In this document: positions 31,505 to 42,205 of the stretch, one piece after another | Numbering within the stretch: the first letter of the stretch is position 1 | Layout of the letters: each line of letters begins with the position of its first letter | Source: Chara braunii | Lineage: Eukaryota > Streptophyta > Charophyceae > Charales > Characeae | DNA: 42,205 nucleotides | Reading direction: 5' to 3' | NCBI GenBank assembly: GCA_003427395.1 | Contig: BFEA01000027.1 | Location: 4,409,518-4,451,722 of the forward strand | Translations under genes and position numbers: made by a program | Notes under the pieces: generated by a model | What the model was told of the DNA's origin: nothing | The model's input: only the letters and a program-made list of their open reading frames with translations | Database searches by the model: none

Positions 31505-32478
31505 GTCAGACCGAGGTCACGAACAGGACTCTTGGAGATATTCTCCAAAAGATTGTTCGTGACGACCAGCAGTGGGATCTCCATCTTGCCCACGCGGAGA
31601 TAGCCTACAACCACGCCGTCTCGCCAGCCACGGAGATGTCGCCCTACTATTGCGACCTCGGCTATCACCCTCGTGTTCCCGCGGACTTCCTTCGACCGTC
31701 ACAGATGCACCCCGACACGAGTTGTCCCGCGCTAGATGATTGGGTTGCACACATGATGTTGATCATGAAGACCGCACATGAGCACAGAGCCGCTTCCCAG
31801 ACTCGCATGGTCGTACGTGCGAACTGCTCGAGGATGGATCATTCATTCAAAGTCGGTGATGATGTGCTTATCGACGCCTGCCACTTACAGCTCAAAGCGG
31901 ACACGCTTCGCAAGTTTTGGCGTCGCTTCTTTGGCCCATGCCGCATCCTCCAAGCCGTCGGTTCTGATACAGCATTTAGCCCGGTCAGCTTCTGTGTGAA
32001 GCTGCCCGACTACCTACGCCAGGCTCGTGTGCACGATGTCTACCACGTCTCGTTACTGCGTCCCTACCACAGACCGTCTGAGCGTTTCACCGGACGACCA
32101 TACGAGCGCCCTCCACCCATCATGGTGGACGGCCACGAGAAGTTCCTCGTTTCAGACATCATTGGTCGCCGAGTCACCAACGACAACCCTCCCCATGTCG
32201 AGTATCTCATACGTTGGAAAGGTTACCCTAATGAGGAGGCTACCTGGGAGCCCCTCGCGCACTTGCAGCACGCTCGCATGTTGGTGCGTGCCTATGACCG
32301 TGCTCGTCGTGCTGGGTTCACTGCTCCTCCTCAGCCCACTGACCCTCCTCCTTCTCCCTCGGCTAAGGAGACCGCTGAAGTCGAGCCTGCTCTATCTGAG
32401 GCAGACCTTCAGCAGCAGCCGGATGCTTCTGAGCGTCCACAACGCACTCGTCGTTGTCCTGCTCGATACGACGATTGA
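31505..32478 (+). pseudogene. Ty3/gypsy integrase C-terminal part with chromodomain
   Basis: This is the continuation of the integrase split at 15389. It supplies the third catalytic residue (Glu in GQTEVTNRTLGDIL), the rest of the core (AHAEIAYNHAV), the GPCRIL/VYHVSLLRPY C-terminal module, and a chromodomain (EYLIRWKGYPNEEATWEPLA, around 32199-32258). Chromodomains direct chromovirus integration to particular histone marks. The stretch is open to the TGA at 32476-32478 and better preserved than the N-terminal half. It has lost its own start because of the insertion. Confidence 0.9.
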
Positions 32479-33256
32479 CTCTGACTTACCTTCCCACGTC
32501 TTTGACTTCTCAGTACTTCATCCACTCCAGTTTTGCTACTTCAGCTTGTCGACGTTGCGGCTCTTCCTGGACGACATTCCGGACTTCTCATCATGGACGT
32601 CATCGGTAGCTTCATGGACTTCGTCATGATCAGCTCTGCCTACTTCAGACGTCATCACTCTCTTACCACTTTACCCTGTACAGTACCCTTGTTGTGTCGC
32701 ATGATGGTCTCCCTTCGCCGGGTTCCTCTAAGTTAGGTTCTCCCTTGGTATACGCATAGGCATCGGGACCGTAGCGTTGCCCTGGCTTCCCAGCTTACGG
32801 ATCTAGCTCCGACTTCCCTCACTTTCTGTCGGCCCTCACGCCCCAGTTAGGCAGCCCCGCATGCTTCATCTAGGTGCGCCCAGTATACCAGGCTCCCTTG
32901 TTCCCTTGCATGGTCGACCCTCCATAGCGGTCACCCCTTTAGTCGATCATTACCCGCCCTGATGGTCTATCTGTTAGGGCCACTGGTTCTGTTCGCTCCC
33001 AGTTCCCTACCCTCAGTGACCCTCATGACATGTGTTTCCCCTGTTGTTATGTGTGGATGCCCTTAGGAGTTATCGACCTCTAGGCTGCATTCGCCAGCCT
33101 CAGAGACCATCCCACCCTTCGGTTCGCGACACACTACTCTTGTGACATATAATGGAAGAGCCCTGTGGCGAATGCAGCCCGATAGATAAGCCCTCAATCC
33201 TGACGGTTCTCTCACCACCGCCGGGATAGTGGGCTTACACAGGGGCTATTATTCTC
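32479..33256. other. Post-pol region; no 3' LTR found
   Basis: No match to the 5' LTR was found, nor an obvious polypurine tract. A perfect 14-bp inverted repeat is present: GGCTGCATTCGCCA at 33083-33096 and its complement at 33166-33179. The element's 3' end may be lost or too diverged to see by eye. Confidence 0.5.
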
Positions 33257-33284
33257 AAAAAAAAAAAAAAAAAAAAAAAAAAAA
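33257..33284. repeat. Run of 28 A
   Basis: Preceded by GGGGCTATTATTCTC, similar to the CCCCGGTATCCC ends at 3390-3402 and 4058-4068. It is probably the 3' tail of a retroposed copy of that family. Confidence 0.6.
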
Positions 33285-33412
33285 CAATGGTGTGACCATC
33301 GTGCAGGAGAACAGGCAGTGTTCCAATGTTGCCCGGGCTGGCGGAGTCGACCTGCCCCAGTAGGTAAAGATGGGGGACAACAGTCTCTTCTGTTCCAGGT
33401 TCGTTCTTGACT

Positions 33413-33911
33413 CTACCATCTTCCCCCAAACATAACGCAATGCCATATGCGTTGTAAACGAATACAATGCATATCGTGCGTTGTATTCTTTTGCAACGCA
33501 TATGCGTTATGTTTGAGTGAACTAAACCAACTTCACCTACACAAGGGGGTCGGGTCCAGGCTGAGTAGGCTCAGTTCTGGACCACGGCTGGGGGCCTCAA
33601 AGCCTATGCAAAAAGGTAAAAGTGAAGTTGGGTCCCGCCGCACAGCACACGAAACGAAAACAAAACGAGGGCATCTGCCCACGAAAGGTGGCAAAATACA
33701 CTCGTTACTATTGATAGCAAACCGATGAACCTGGCTATTTTCTGCAGGAAGATGCACTCATTTCGTTTTTCGTTTCGTGTCCCGTGCGGCGACGCCCGTA
33801 GCCACGTACCTTTCCATGTTCTGACAATGCCTTGGTGAGTGGCCTTCTGATTTTTCCACTTTCTTGGCTGCGCTACATCTCTGGCTGTCAGAAGGGTCTT
33901 CCCGCACGGGC

Positions 33912-33948
<37 letters not shown>

Positions 33949-33992
33949 CAGAGCAGCTTGTCAGTGGCAGGGAGGGCAGTTTCTTGCCGATA

Positions 33993-34049
<57 letters not shown>

Positions 34050-34094
34050 AGCTTGTCAGTGGCAGGGAGGGCAGTTTATTGCCGACAACAGATG

Positions 34095-34127
<33 letters not shown>

Positions 34128-34196
34128 GGCAAGAAAAAAAAAGTTAGAGAGCAGCTTGTAAGTGGCAAGGAGGGCAGTTTATTGCCGATAGCAGAT

Positions 34197-34292
<96 letters not shown>

Positions 34293-34497
34293 CGAAAAAA
34301 AAAAGTTACATTCGAATACAACAATTTTCTCTTTGTGAAATTCAAATATAATGCATATGCTTTTTATTCGTATAAAAAGCATGTGCGTTATATTCGAAGT
34401 GCCCTTGTATTCGAAAAAAGGGTCAAACTTTCCAAAAAACGTTTTTTTTGGAAAACTCGAATACAACGCATGTGTTATGTTCGGGGGAAGACGGTAG
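33413..34497. mobile_element. Fold-back inverted-repeat element with microsatellite cassettes
   Basis: The ends are inverted complements over about 27 bp with few mismatches: left CTACCATCTTCCCCCAAACA (33413), right ending TGTTCGGGGGAAGACGGTAG (34497). Just inside the left end, 33428-33514 folds on itself into a long hairpin with arms of about 34 bp. Further CGAATACAACGCAT motifs occur near the right end. The middle holds three copies of a GCAGCTTGTCAGTGGCAG cassette (about 33955, 34049 and 34153, the third with a changed base) separated by GA and CA repeats. TA lies in both end motifs, but no convincing longer target duplication was seen. No protein is encoded. Confidence 0.6.
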
Positions 34498-35940
34498 CCA
34501 ATCGGGGGTAAGCAAACAGCGATGGAGAATTTCTGAATTTTCCATTGCAAGGCTCTGAGATTCGTAGGCATGATCTTGGACTACATGGCAACTTCTCCAT
34601 TAGTTGTGGGTCATTCGGCAAGTCTCGCACCCATCTGGGAGATATTGTTTGGTCGATTGGTACTTGTGAGGACGAGGCTTTGTAGCCCTCTTTGATAGCA
34701 TAGTCCCAAACGTGCATCGGTTTTAGCCCATGTCGCTCCCATTCTCCCGGATCAACGGGCAATCTTGCAGGCGGTATTGTGCTCTCATAAACAAACAGGC
34801 CGTTCTGGTGGTCCCCCACTACACATACATGTATGAGGCCCACCCAATTCATTGCTATCCTGATTATCGTTTCTTGCGAGTCTGGAAAATCTAGCTCCCG
34901 GCAGGTTAGGCTCATAGGCTTCCAGCGAGCAGTGCCCCTCTTCGTTTCGTTGCACTCTATACACTATGGGTGACGTGGGCAAGTCAGCATGTCTAATCAC
35001 CAGTCATCTTGGTGGACTCAGGCCCCTGAGGGACCAGTCATAAGAGCTGCCCTCCAAGCCAGGGGTAGAGCCTCCCTCAACTTGATTGCTCTGTCTTCCA
35101 CGTTTTTGGTGTGTTTGCACTTGAGCTGTAGCTGGTCTGTCGCGGCCCAATCACCTTTGCCCGGGTCCCAGAGGTCGCCCACCGTGAAAACTCCTTTTTT
35201 TGCCCAAGTGAGCCAAGGTGAGTTCGTTGTTAGAGAGAAGGGGTTGCCGTCCACATCCAGGATAAAGGGGTTGTCAAAGAGGGGCTGCCTCCAGATGTTA
35301 GGCCACCTGTTGGGAGGTCATTTCTGTTGCGGGTCACGTGTCCTCCAAAGTTTTGAGCATGTAGGGCCACAAGGGATCCGAAAGAAGATCTTGTCTTGCA
35401 ACTTGTGTCGGGTTATTGTCATGCGTTTGTTGCAAAGGGGTGAGTATCGACCATTACTTGTTGGTCAGTCACTGAAGGGGGTGTCGGGTGTTAATTGTCG
35501 GTGATTCCGGGACCAGGTTGGCGATTTGCAGGCAAGTCAAAGAAATCCACGGAATGTCGTTCCCAATCAGCAGCCTAATGAGTACTTTAAAGATTAATGC
35601 ATCGCTTGCTCTCTTCGGGTCCGGTAATCCCAACCCCCCTTTGGATCTGGATTGGGTGAGGGTTTCCCTGCTGAGCCAGTGTACACACCTCTGATCCTTG
35701 ACAAAATTCTTCCAGAGATATGTCGTCAACGTTTTTGTCAGTCTGCTATATTGTTTGGGCTTCAGCGGCCACACTCGACAACAGTTTATTTGTTTGTTGT
35801 ATGCGACTTGCTTTGTGCTTTACGTGTTTTATCTTCCGATTGAATTCCTATACTGCAATCCGAACGTCCCACTTTGGTACACACCAGCTGCATGATGGGG
35901 TAACATTACCTGCCTCAAGCCGAAAGTCGAGGGGGGAAAG
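34498..35940 (-). mobile_element. LINE 3' end, RT C-terminal region (decayed)
   Basis: On the minus strand the pieces, in order, match the region after the RT palm of plant-type LINEs: 35774-35469 has MWPLKPKQYSRLTKTLTTYL, then VHWLSRETL, GGLGLPDP and NDIPWISL; 35254-35018 has DGNPFSLTTNSPWLTWAKKG, then VFTVGDLW; and 34915-34498 continues in another frame with LPVDPGEWERHG and MHVWDYAIKEGYK. Weaker traces (GLRQVMLPHHAAGVYQ) reach about 35940. At least three frame breaks occur. The catalytic palm is outside or lost, so it is a 5'-truncated dead copy. Confidence 0.7.
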
Positions 35941-35949
35941 CGGGCTGTG

Positions 35950-37085
35950 TCAGCACAGAGCACAACATATCGAGTCCAATGACTTCGGCACTTTTTCACA
36001 CTCATAATTATCTGCACCCACTAACGTTGGCATGTTTTCACACTCAGAATTGTCTGCAAAAAGATATGAAAACAATCAGGGGTGTAAATTGAAAACTCAT
36101 CATTTGGGAACAATATGAGAAAAGGGTTCTAAAAAAAAAAATAGAGGATGGGGAAAAACCATTTTGGTGGCAAAAAATCACATATTATGGCCTACCTCCT
36201 GCCAAAGCTTTCCACTTCACACAGAAAATAAAGATGAAAATCTGATTTAAATGACTAGGTACAACATCCCATTTGACGCCTCAGGAAGGTACTGCCCAAC
36301 TGTGAAGTACATCAGCAGATGTGATAATCATACATAATAAATTATTTTTGGCTGGTACAACCACTAGATTATCTACTTCTAATAAACGTAATTGACACAA
36401 TTTTACATCATCCTCTGGAATCATGTAACTATCAAAAGTAAGTGATTGTTCATCTGAAGTATTATTATATGAATTCTCACAAGTCCAATATCATTCATGT
36501 CCAATCACTTACCACCACTATCAAAAGTAAGTGATTGTTCATCTGAAGTATGATTATATGAATTCTCACAAGTCCAATATCATTCATGTCCAATCACTTA
36601 CCACCACTTTCTTGATGAGTAACGGCCAACCCAACTGAAAAGTGTGGACCCATCAGTAGCAACACTTCCTTATTCCATTGAAAAAACAAAATAATATGTG
36701 TTTTAACAATCAGGAAAAGATTGCCATGAATTTTTTTTATTTTTTTTTTTCGTTTTCTTGTCGTTGAAAAGATCAACACCGAAATACGTCCCCGATTGAT
36801 TCATTTATTTCCGTCAAAACTTTTGAACATGAAAAATCCTCAACATACCCATGCGTGTAAGCTCATTTGGTCAAAACTTTTGTGCATCATAAACCCACAA
36901 TGTTCCCACAAATTATTGATATACGGACCTGAGCTCGAACCCATATGTAACCCTTCCAAAAGAAAGAAAAAAAGAAACTCAATGTTGACACACACAACTT
37001 TACTAAACCTTGCAGACTTCTCGTGGTAGGCATCCCGTGTGCTTGAAGTTGCACATATTTGAGTGGTTGGCAACAACGGAGGTTT
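35950..37085. other. No recognisable gene; 89-bp tandem duplication
   Basis: Two near-identical 89-bp copies lie at 36428-36516 and 36517-36605. Each contains GTAAGTGATTG and its complement CAATCACTTAC, so each can form a hairpin. The rest is AT-rich and without family matches. Confidence 0.6.
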
Positions 37086-37088
37086 TAA

Positions 37089-37218
37089 CTAGTACCAGTA
37101 CTAGGCCCTACCATTTTCTTCAAGCATGGTCAGTTGCCTACTCAAGCGGCCCGACCCCAAATGTCGCATCACTTACAGCCACACTTGAAGAAAGGTGGTT
37201 GTCTGAAGTACTGGTGGT
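37089..37218. mobile_element. Possible short TTAA-flanked MITE
   Basis: TTAA at 37085-37088 and 37219-37222 bounds 130 bp whose ends carry ACCAGTACT and its complement AGTACTGGT a few bases inside. The same motif forms the ends of the element at 39288-39994. The inverted match is only about 9 bp, so this is tentative. Confidence 0.35.
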
Positions 37219-37289
37219 TTAAGAAAATCGCACTACAAAGGATAACAAAAAAAAAACAAGACCGTTCAAACTTTACCACTTTTCTTTGT

Positions 37290-37465
37290 TCTAGTATATA
37301 TATATATACATATAATATATCGTCACAATATATATATATACATATATTTGTTTGTCACAGCCCCTCGTTTATTGTCCTCTTGTCCCTCTCTGCCGACAGT
37401 TTACAGGGTACCTTTTTTTGACAATATTTTATATATATATGTACATATATACATATATATATATG
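37290..37465. repeat. AT microsatellites
   Basis: Imperfect TATA/CATA runs at about 37295-37320, 37328-37348 and 37427-37464. No other content recognised. Confidence 0.85.
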
Positions 37466-39080
37466 AATTTTCGCTTCTAATCATGTTGGTTGGTTCAGTC
37501 AAGCACATGCATCGCCAGTGTCTCAAAATCAATCGAGCAAGCTCACAGGTCGCCTTGGTTTCATTGCCTGTAGCCTTCGTGTCGCCATAAAGTTCAGACT
37601 ACATCATCATCCCAAGCAAAGATGTATGTCATGTAGTCGTTGAGGGGCGCAGCACATGGTCATCCCGACCTAAGAACTAAAACAGATGTTCATATAAAAC
37701 AAGATTTCCTCCTCCTCCTAAGTTAATTGTGGATTATAATAGTAATATGAGGTGATCATGGTTGATTGATTTTCATATCGGCAGGCGCGAAGCGAAGCTG
37801 TGTTTGTCAACTTCCCTTCCCGATATCATTATACAACATAGAGATAATTCCCACCTACGGGGAACTTAATATTGGATCTTTGGACTTCCAAGTTTTTGAA
37901 ATCGTGGTTGAAAATAGATTCTGGTTTTTGAATCCTGAAACCAGTATTACTAAAGTGACTATAAGGATCCTACTCGTTGTAATCAACGGTTCCAAATATT
38001 CAACGTCATGACAATTGAATTACAACTCTGGTTTCTTGCTGATTGCCCCGAATCTTGGATTGAATCATTGAAGAAACTGCCCAAGGAAATAAAAAAGTAA
38101 CTACTAGTCTTATGCTATTTCGAAAATCCATTTACAAATCAAACTAAAAAACTAAATACGACCTGTAATCTTTAACCACCTTTTTGCTTCAATATGATTA
38201 CCAGGAGCTAATTGAATAGCTTGTTTCTAGTATTCGACAGCTTGATTGAACCATGCTTTAGAGCTTTCAATATCTTGTTGTTGAATAACTTTCTAAATAC
38301 TGGGTCAAAAGTTCCACTGCGACGTAAAGTCCTGAGAAAATACACCAGAGCGGATTAGTTTGAGAATATGTTCCTATCGGATTGTTCGCCGGATGATCTT
38401 ATACAGAGTTCCATGATTTACAGCTCCAGGGCCTTTGGCCTCCAGGTATCCTTCAATATATCATTGTGCACCATGAAAGGTATTATCCATCGCTTTTAAA
38501 TTTTAATCCTTTTTGCATTGCTGGTCAATGACCCTTCAATGTTGGACCTTACGAAAGTAACTTCTAAATATTTCGGCAGCAAGTTTATGGGCTTATAGTT
38601 TAATTGGTTCACACGCATCGGTCAGCAATCAATTTGTCTTGTAAAAAATTAAAACAAATATATGGGCCTTGCCTTCGCATTTGTTTGTTTCTTGGAGATC
38701 CGTCAGCTCTGCGCCTCTTTCGCAAAAGGTGTCTCCGAGAAAGAGTTGTATTGTCTGTATGCAGCAACTGGTTAGAAGCGTTCGGCACTATCCAAGTTGC
38801 TAAGTGAATAGCCATTATTGCTGAAATACACGATGCTCCTCAAAGTGTTGCACCCTCGTCCACATATTCTTTGGGAGTTGGTCATGACTCTCTGTGGCAA
38901 AAACAAAAACCACCACCCTGGGTCTGTGCATATTTTTTATTACTTCTACGCATAACAATTCAAGTATTCAAAATTACAAGAAAGAGTACATGATATCTAC
39001 GAGTTCACGAATGAAGAGACATACGAGGTGGCATCTATGGTTCCCCCAGCGCCTTGCTCTCGACGTTTAATTGAGTATGC
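37466..39080. other. No recognisable gene
   Basis: AT-rich sequence with short frames. Nothing on either strand resembled a known protein or RNA. Confidence 0.5.
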
Positions 39081-39082
39081 AG

Positions 39083-40473
39083 TGCACTCCTGATGTTGTT
39101 CCTACTTCGTGGCCTGCGAGAACAGGGATTTTTGAAAGGAGACTAGGAGTCTAGGAGTTTGTATTTTGATTACAGTTGTTATCATTGTGTCCAGCATGTC
39201 TTGCTGGACTTTGTGCCTGTTTTCGGTCGGTGTCCGATATCCATGAAATACGCATATGCATGGTAATTCCTGAGCCACGCATGTTAAACCACCAGTACTT
39301 GGCCCAGCTATGGGCCGCGGGCGTGTCTCGTTAACGCGCCGCATTTGAGGGGGGTTGTTCACATGAACGGCCGATCGCTGAGAATTGCGACGTAGAAAAG
39401 AAAGCACCAAAAAAAAAAAAAAAGAACTACTTTCTAAGTTGCGCGGGGGTCGTGGTCATGTCTGTTCTTTGTGGAATGCTTCTGGCTAGTATTTCTGGTA
39501 CATTCTGGTGTCTATTTTTTTTTGCTTTTGTTTTTTTTTTCATTTTTCTTAGATTCCCCTGCCAGCAAGGCAGGGCATATCCCGTGATCTACTAAACGGC
39601 CCTCGTTGAGGGCATACTCACACTTGCACACAGACAAATGTATCTAACTAATTTCAGGGCCAAACTCATATTTCATTTTTTTTTTCTTATTTGAGATTCA
39701 TTTCTTTGTTTTCTTTTTCCTCATTTTACTTTCGGATTCTGACAGAAACGCCACGGGGCCGATACACCCAAACTGCGACGTGCTCACATTAACACTCAGG
39801 AGAATGCATCCAACTGCATTCACATCCACAGCGTTTTCTTTTTTTTTTTTTTTTTTTTTGCTGTTTTGTTTTCCAACTGGTCCCCCCGGGCCCCAGCCTC
39901 GGCCCGTCCAGCTACTGGTACTGTCAGGCTTGGCAGGCTCGACATACCGGTCGCTGGAGGCTCCGACTTGATAGCTGAGCCAAGTACTGGTAGTTTAAAA
40001 ATAGTCGTAATGAAATTGATAGCACCTAATATTGTTTAAACAGTGAAACACCCAATAAATGAAGACTAAAAATAGCTAAATCCACAGCTCCTCCCTCCAT
40101 CCAGTACCGGCACCTACGTCCACTAAAGCAGAATGCGCTCCCGATGTTGTTCCTACTTTGTGGCCTGCGAGAACAGGGGTTTTTGAAAGGAGACTAAGAG
40201 TCTAGGAGTTTGTATTTTGATTACAGTTGTTATCATTGTGTCCAACATGTCTTGCTGCATGTCGTGCCTGCTTTCGGTCGGCATCCGATATCGACGAAAT
40301 ACGCATATGCATGGTCATTCCTGAGTCACGCATGTTAAAATAGTCGTAATGAAAATTGATAGCACCTAATCTTGAGGAAACAGTGAAACGCCGAATAAAT
40401 GAAGACTAAAAATAGCTAAATCCACAGCTCCTCCCTCCATCCAGTACCGGCACCTACGTCCACTAAAGCAGAA
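39083..40473. repeat. 339-bp tandem duplication (A-B-A'-B'), first copy interrupted
   Basis: Block A (39083-39287) recurs as A' (40134-40338), exactly 1051 bp apart without indels. Block B (40000-40133) recurs as B' (40339-40473). The second copy runs A' straight into B' at CATGTTAAAATAG, whereas the first has a 707-bp insertion at that junction. The duplication therefore came first. Confidence 0.85.
39288..39994. mobile_element. 707-bp TTAA-target inverted-repeat transposon
   Basis: The ends are 24-bp inverted repeats with two mismatches (left ACCACCAGTACTTGGCCCAG; the right end read inward begins ACTACCAGTACTTGGCTCAG). TTAA lies on both sides (39284-39287 and 39995-39998). The tandem copy at 40335 is the empty site with one TTAA. 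TTAA duplication is typical of piggyBac and Kolobok superfamilies. No transposase is present, so it is non-autonomous. The interior has A/T runs and no ORF of note. Confidence 0.75.
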
Positions 40474-40844
40474 CTTCAAAGAAGTCATAATGCCGGTGGT
40501 AATAAGTTACTAATAACCAAAAACGCACTAGAAAGGGCAACCTGAGTCCACCCAACCACCTGACCTGATGGTGAAAAACCCATAGGCAACGCATTGGCTG
40601 TTTTCGGTGAACGGGGAGGAGAAGGGTGGCAGTAAAAGGACTACAGAGTCGGAGGGACACAAGTATTTCAACCAGTACAACAATCTAGGCAGCACAAGTC
40701 AACACAGCTATTTGGACAGAGCAGACGGTATGAGGAGTGCCGTGAAGTGGGGGAAGGAACGGTGGCTTGTCTTCAAGAATGTGCTTCATGTGTGTTGTTT
40801 CGTGCTCCACCTGTCTGAGTTACGGGCGACTTCATCCAACAATG

Positions 40845-40875
<31 letters not shown>

Positions 40876-41040
40876 ACACCCCCACCAGTGTTAGTGGTGC
40901 TGATAAGAGCAGACACCACTAGCACCTGGGGAGAGACTCCATCTATTGGTGGGAAGCATCACCTGCTGGGTCTTTGAACGTTTGCTAGCTGTGACTACGA
41001 CATTTTGTGTGTCTTAAAACTTCGTGGTGTTTCATAAATT
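40474..41040. other. No recognisable gene; T run
   Basis: A T run of about 27 lies at 40845-40871. Sequence at 40937-40966 (CTCCATCTATTGGTGGGAAG and on) matches 5675-5704 and is a dispersed repeat. No coding match. Confidence 0.5.
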
Positions 41041-41390
41041 TCTATGAATGCTTTCAACAGTAGCGAGGGAAACAAAATCCAAACTGTCATAGCAAATAGA
41101 ATGCATGCACAATGCACATGCTATTAGGAAAAAGGGTGAGAAGAAGTTAAAAAGAAGGAAACAGGATGAAAATTTTATATGAATGCTGTCAATAGTAGCA
41201 AGGGAAACGAGTTCCAGGGGCCCGGGCGAACTGTCATAGCAAGCAGAATGCACGCAGACGCTTGTAGGAAAAAAAAAAAGGAAAGATGATGAAAGTTATC
41301 TATGAATGCTTTCAAGGTAGCGAGGGAAATGAGTTCCAAGGGCGGAAGAACCGTCGTAGCAAACAGAATGCATGCACAAGTCTCTGATAC
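41038..41390. repeat. Three diverged tandem units of about 122-136 bp
   Basis: Units begin at about 41041, 41177 and 41299 with TATGAATGCTTTCAA-like sequence, then GTAGCGAGGGAAA and CATAGCAAAYAGAATGCA. Purine-rich spacers separate them. Open frames on the minus strand come from the repeat. Confidence 0.75.
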
Positions 41391-41659
41391 AAGCAGCACC
41401 TCACACATCTGTGCTTCCCCTCCATGGGAAAACGTTGGTTTCCACTTTGCACCAAAACCAACACATTGGTTTCCACTTGCACCAACTTCGCGTGGAGAGA
41501 GCGGAGAGGTGTAGACAAGCTGGTGAATGATATTTCCTAATGGAAATGATGAACACCATCCATGCAGAGTCATAACCACAAGACCTGTGCTGCTGTCTTC
41601 TTTTCTTCTCTATACAACTAGTTATAGCCGTCCCGCCGTCACACGCAGCCGTGGGCCCA

Positions 41660-41990
41660 CGGAAAACCGCGGGACGTGCGGGGCCAGCCATGGCGTGCGC
41701 TGAGACGAAACGGCCCAGCGCCTGGCAGGGCCTGTGGGAAAAAAGGGCGTCGTGTTGATTCGCACCCACGATAATCTGTGGGACGGGCGCAGACGGAGCG
41801 AGGTTGTGCGTCGTGGGAAAAAGGAGCGGGGCGGGCGGGGACAGCCGTGGCGTGCGCCGATACGAAACAGTGCGCGACCTGGCAGCGCTTGTGGGAAAAA
41901 GGGCGTACGTCAATTCGTACCCACAATAATCTGTGGGACGGGCGCAGACGGAGGGAGGTCGCAGCTCGTGGGAAAAAAGGAGCGGGCCAG
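41660..41990. repeat. Two tandem units of about 160 bp, GC-rich
   Basis: Shared blocks are TGGCGTGCGC (41691 and 41848), GTGGGAAAAA with GGGCGT, and ATAATCTGTGGGACGGGCGC (41771 and 41936). The offset varies from 157 to 165 bp because of indels. Confidence 0.8.
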
Positions 41991-42057
41991 CGTGCAGAGG
42001 GAAGAGGGGGCCTATAGGGAAAGCGCCGTGGTAAAAGAGAATTGTGGAATCGTGCAT

Positions 42058-42205
42058 GGCATGAGCGTCGTGTGCTTGCTTGCACATGCAAGGCATGAGC
42101 GTCATGTGCTCCCTTGCGCATGCAAGGCATGAGCGTCGTGTGCTCGCTTGCGCATGCAAGGCATGAGCGTCGTGTGCTCGCTTGCGCATGCAAGGCATGA
42201 GCGTC
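42058..42205. repeat. 34-bp minisatellite running off the window end
   Basis: Units beginning GGCATGAGCGTC occur at 42058, 42092, 42126, 42160 and 42194, an exact 34-bp period. Each contains the inverted pair CTTGC/GCAAG around GCAT. The array continues beyond the window. Confidence 0.95.

Noticed and set aside
33864-34511. 215-residue ORF rich in Arg-Glu and His-Thr
   Set aside because: It translates GA and CA microsatellites within the fold-back element.
41401-42198. 265-residue minus-strand ORF
   Set aside because: Its length comes from minisatellites with open frames (34-bp and about 160-bp units); no domain seen.

Overview
The window looks like nuclear DNA from a large, repeat-rich eukaryotic genome. 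I found no host gene I could defend: almost everything recognisable is mobile-element debris, microsatellites and short tandem arrays. A chromodomain Ty3/gypsy retrotransposon, a Penelope-like element with its GIY-YIG nuclease upstream of the reverse transcriptase, and LINE remnants together suggest the green lineage, perhaps a charophyte alga or early land plant. That placement is inference. Isolated ambiguous bases (6599-6730) and a 257-base gap (30708-30964) show the assembly is imperfect.

Layout. 1-7534: non-coding, with a dispersed repeat family (modules near 2460, 2985, 3150, 3680, 3806, 6676 and 7188), poly(A) retroposon ends and a roughly 500-bp duplicated unit ending in ATC microsatellite. 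7535-32478: a decayed Ty3/gypsy chromovirus with 5' LTR (7535-7842), primer binding site, 2.1-kb leader with palindromic hairpins, gag, protease, RT, RNase H and integrase. Its integrase is split by a 16.1-kb class II insertion (15390-31496) flanked by an 8-bp target duplication, GACTGATG. Inside that insertion lie a 25-unit array of 60-bp hairpin repeats (17810-19420), a long TC repeat, tRNA-derived SINE heads, and a Penelope-like element (25593-30417) with about 285-bp flanking direct repeats (pseudo-LTRs) and a 10-bp near-identical target duplication. The integrase C-terminus and chromodomain resume at 31505. Right of this: a fold-back element with microsatellite cassettes (33413-34497), a minus-strand LINE 3' end (34498-35940), AT-rich spacer, a 707-bp TTAA-flanked inverted-repeat element inside a tandem duplication (39083-40473), and minisatellites to the end.

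Nesting order, read from target duplications: chromovirus first, then the class II element into its integrase, then the Penelope-like element. All three are broken by stops, frameshifts or deletions, so none of the proteins seen here is likely to be active.

The two least conventional signals are the hairpin array, whose stems differ from unit to unit but stay base-paired around an almost invariant CAACTTATG, and a hammerhead-ribozyme-like fold in the pseudo-LTRs of the Penelope-like element.
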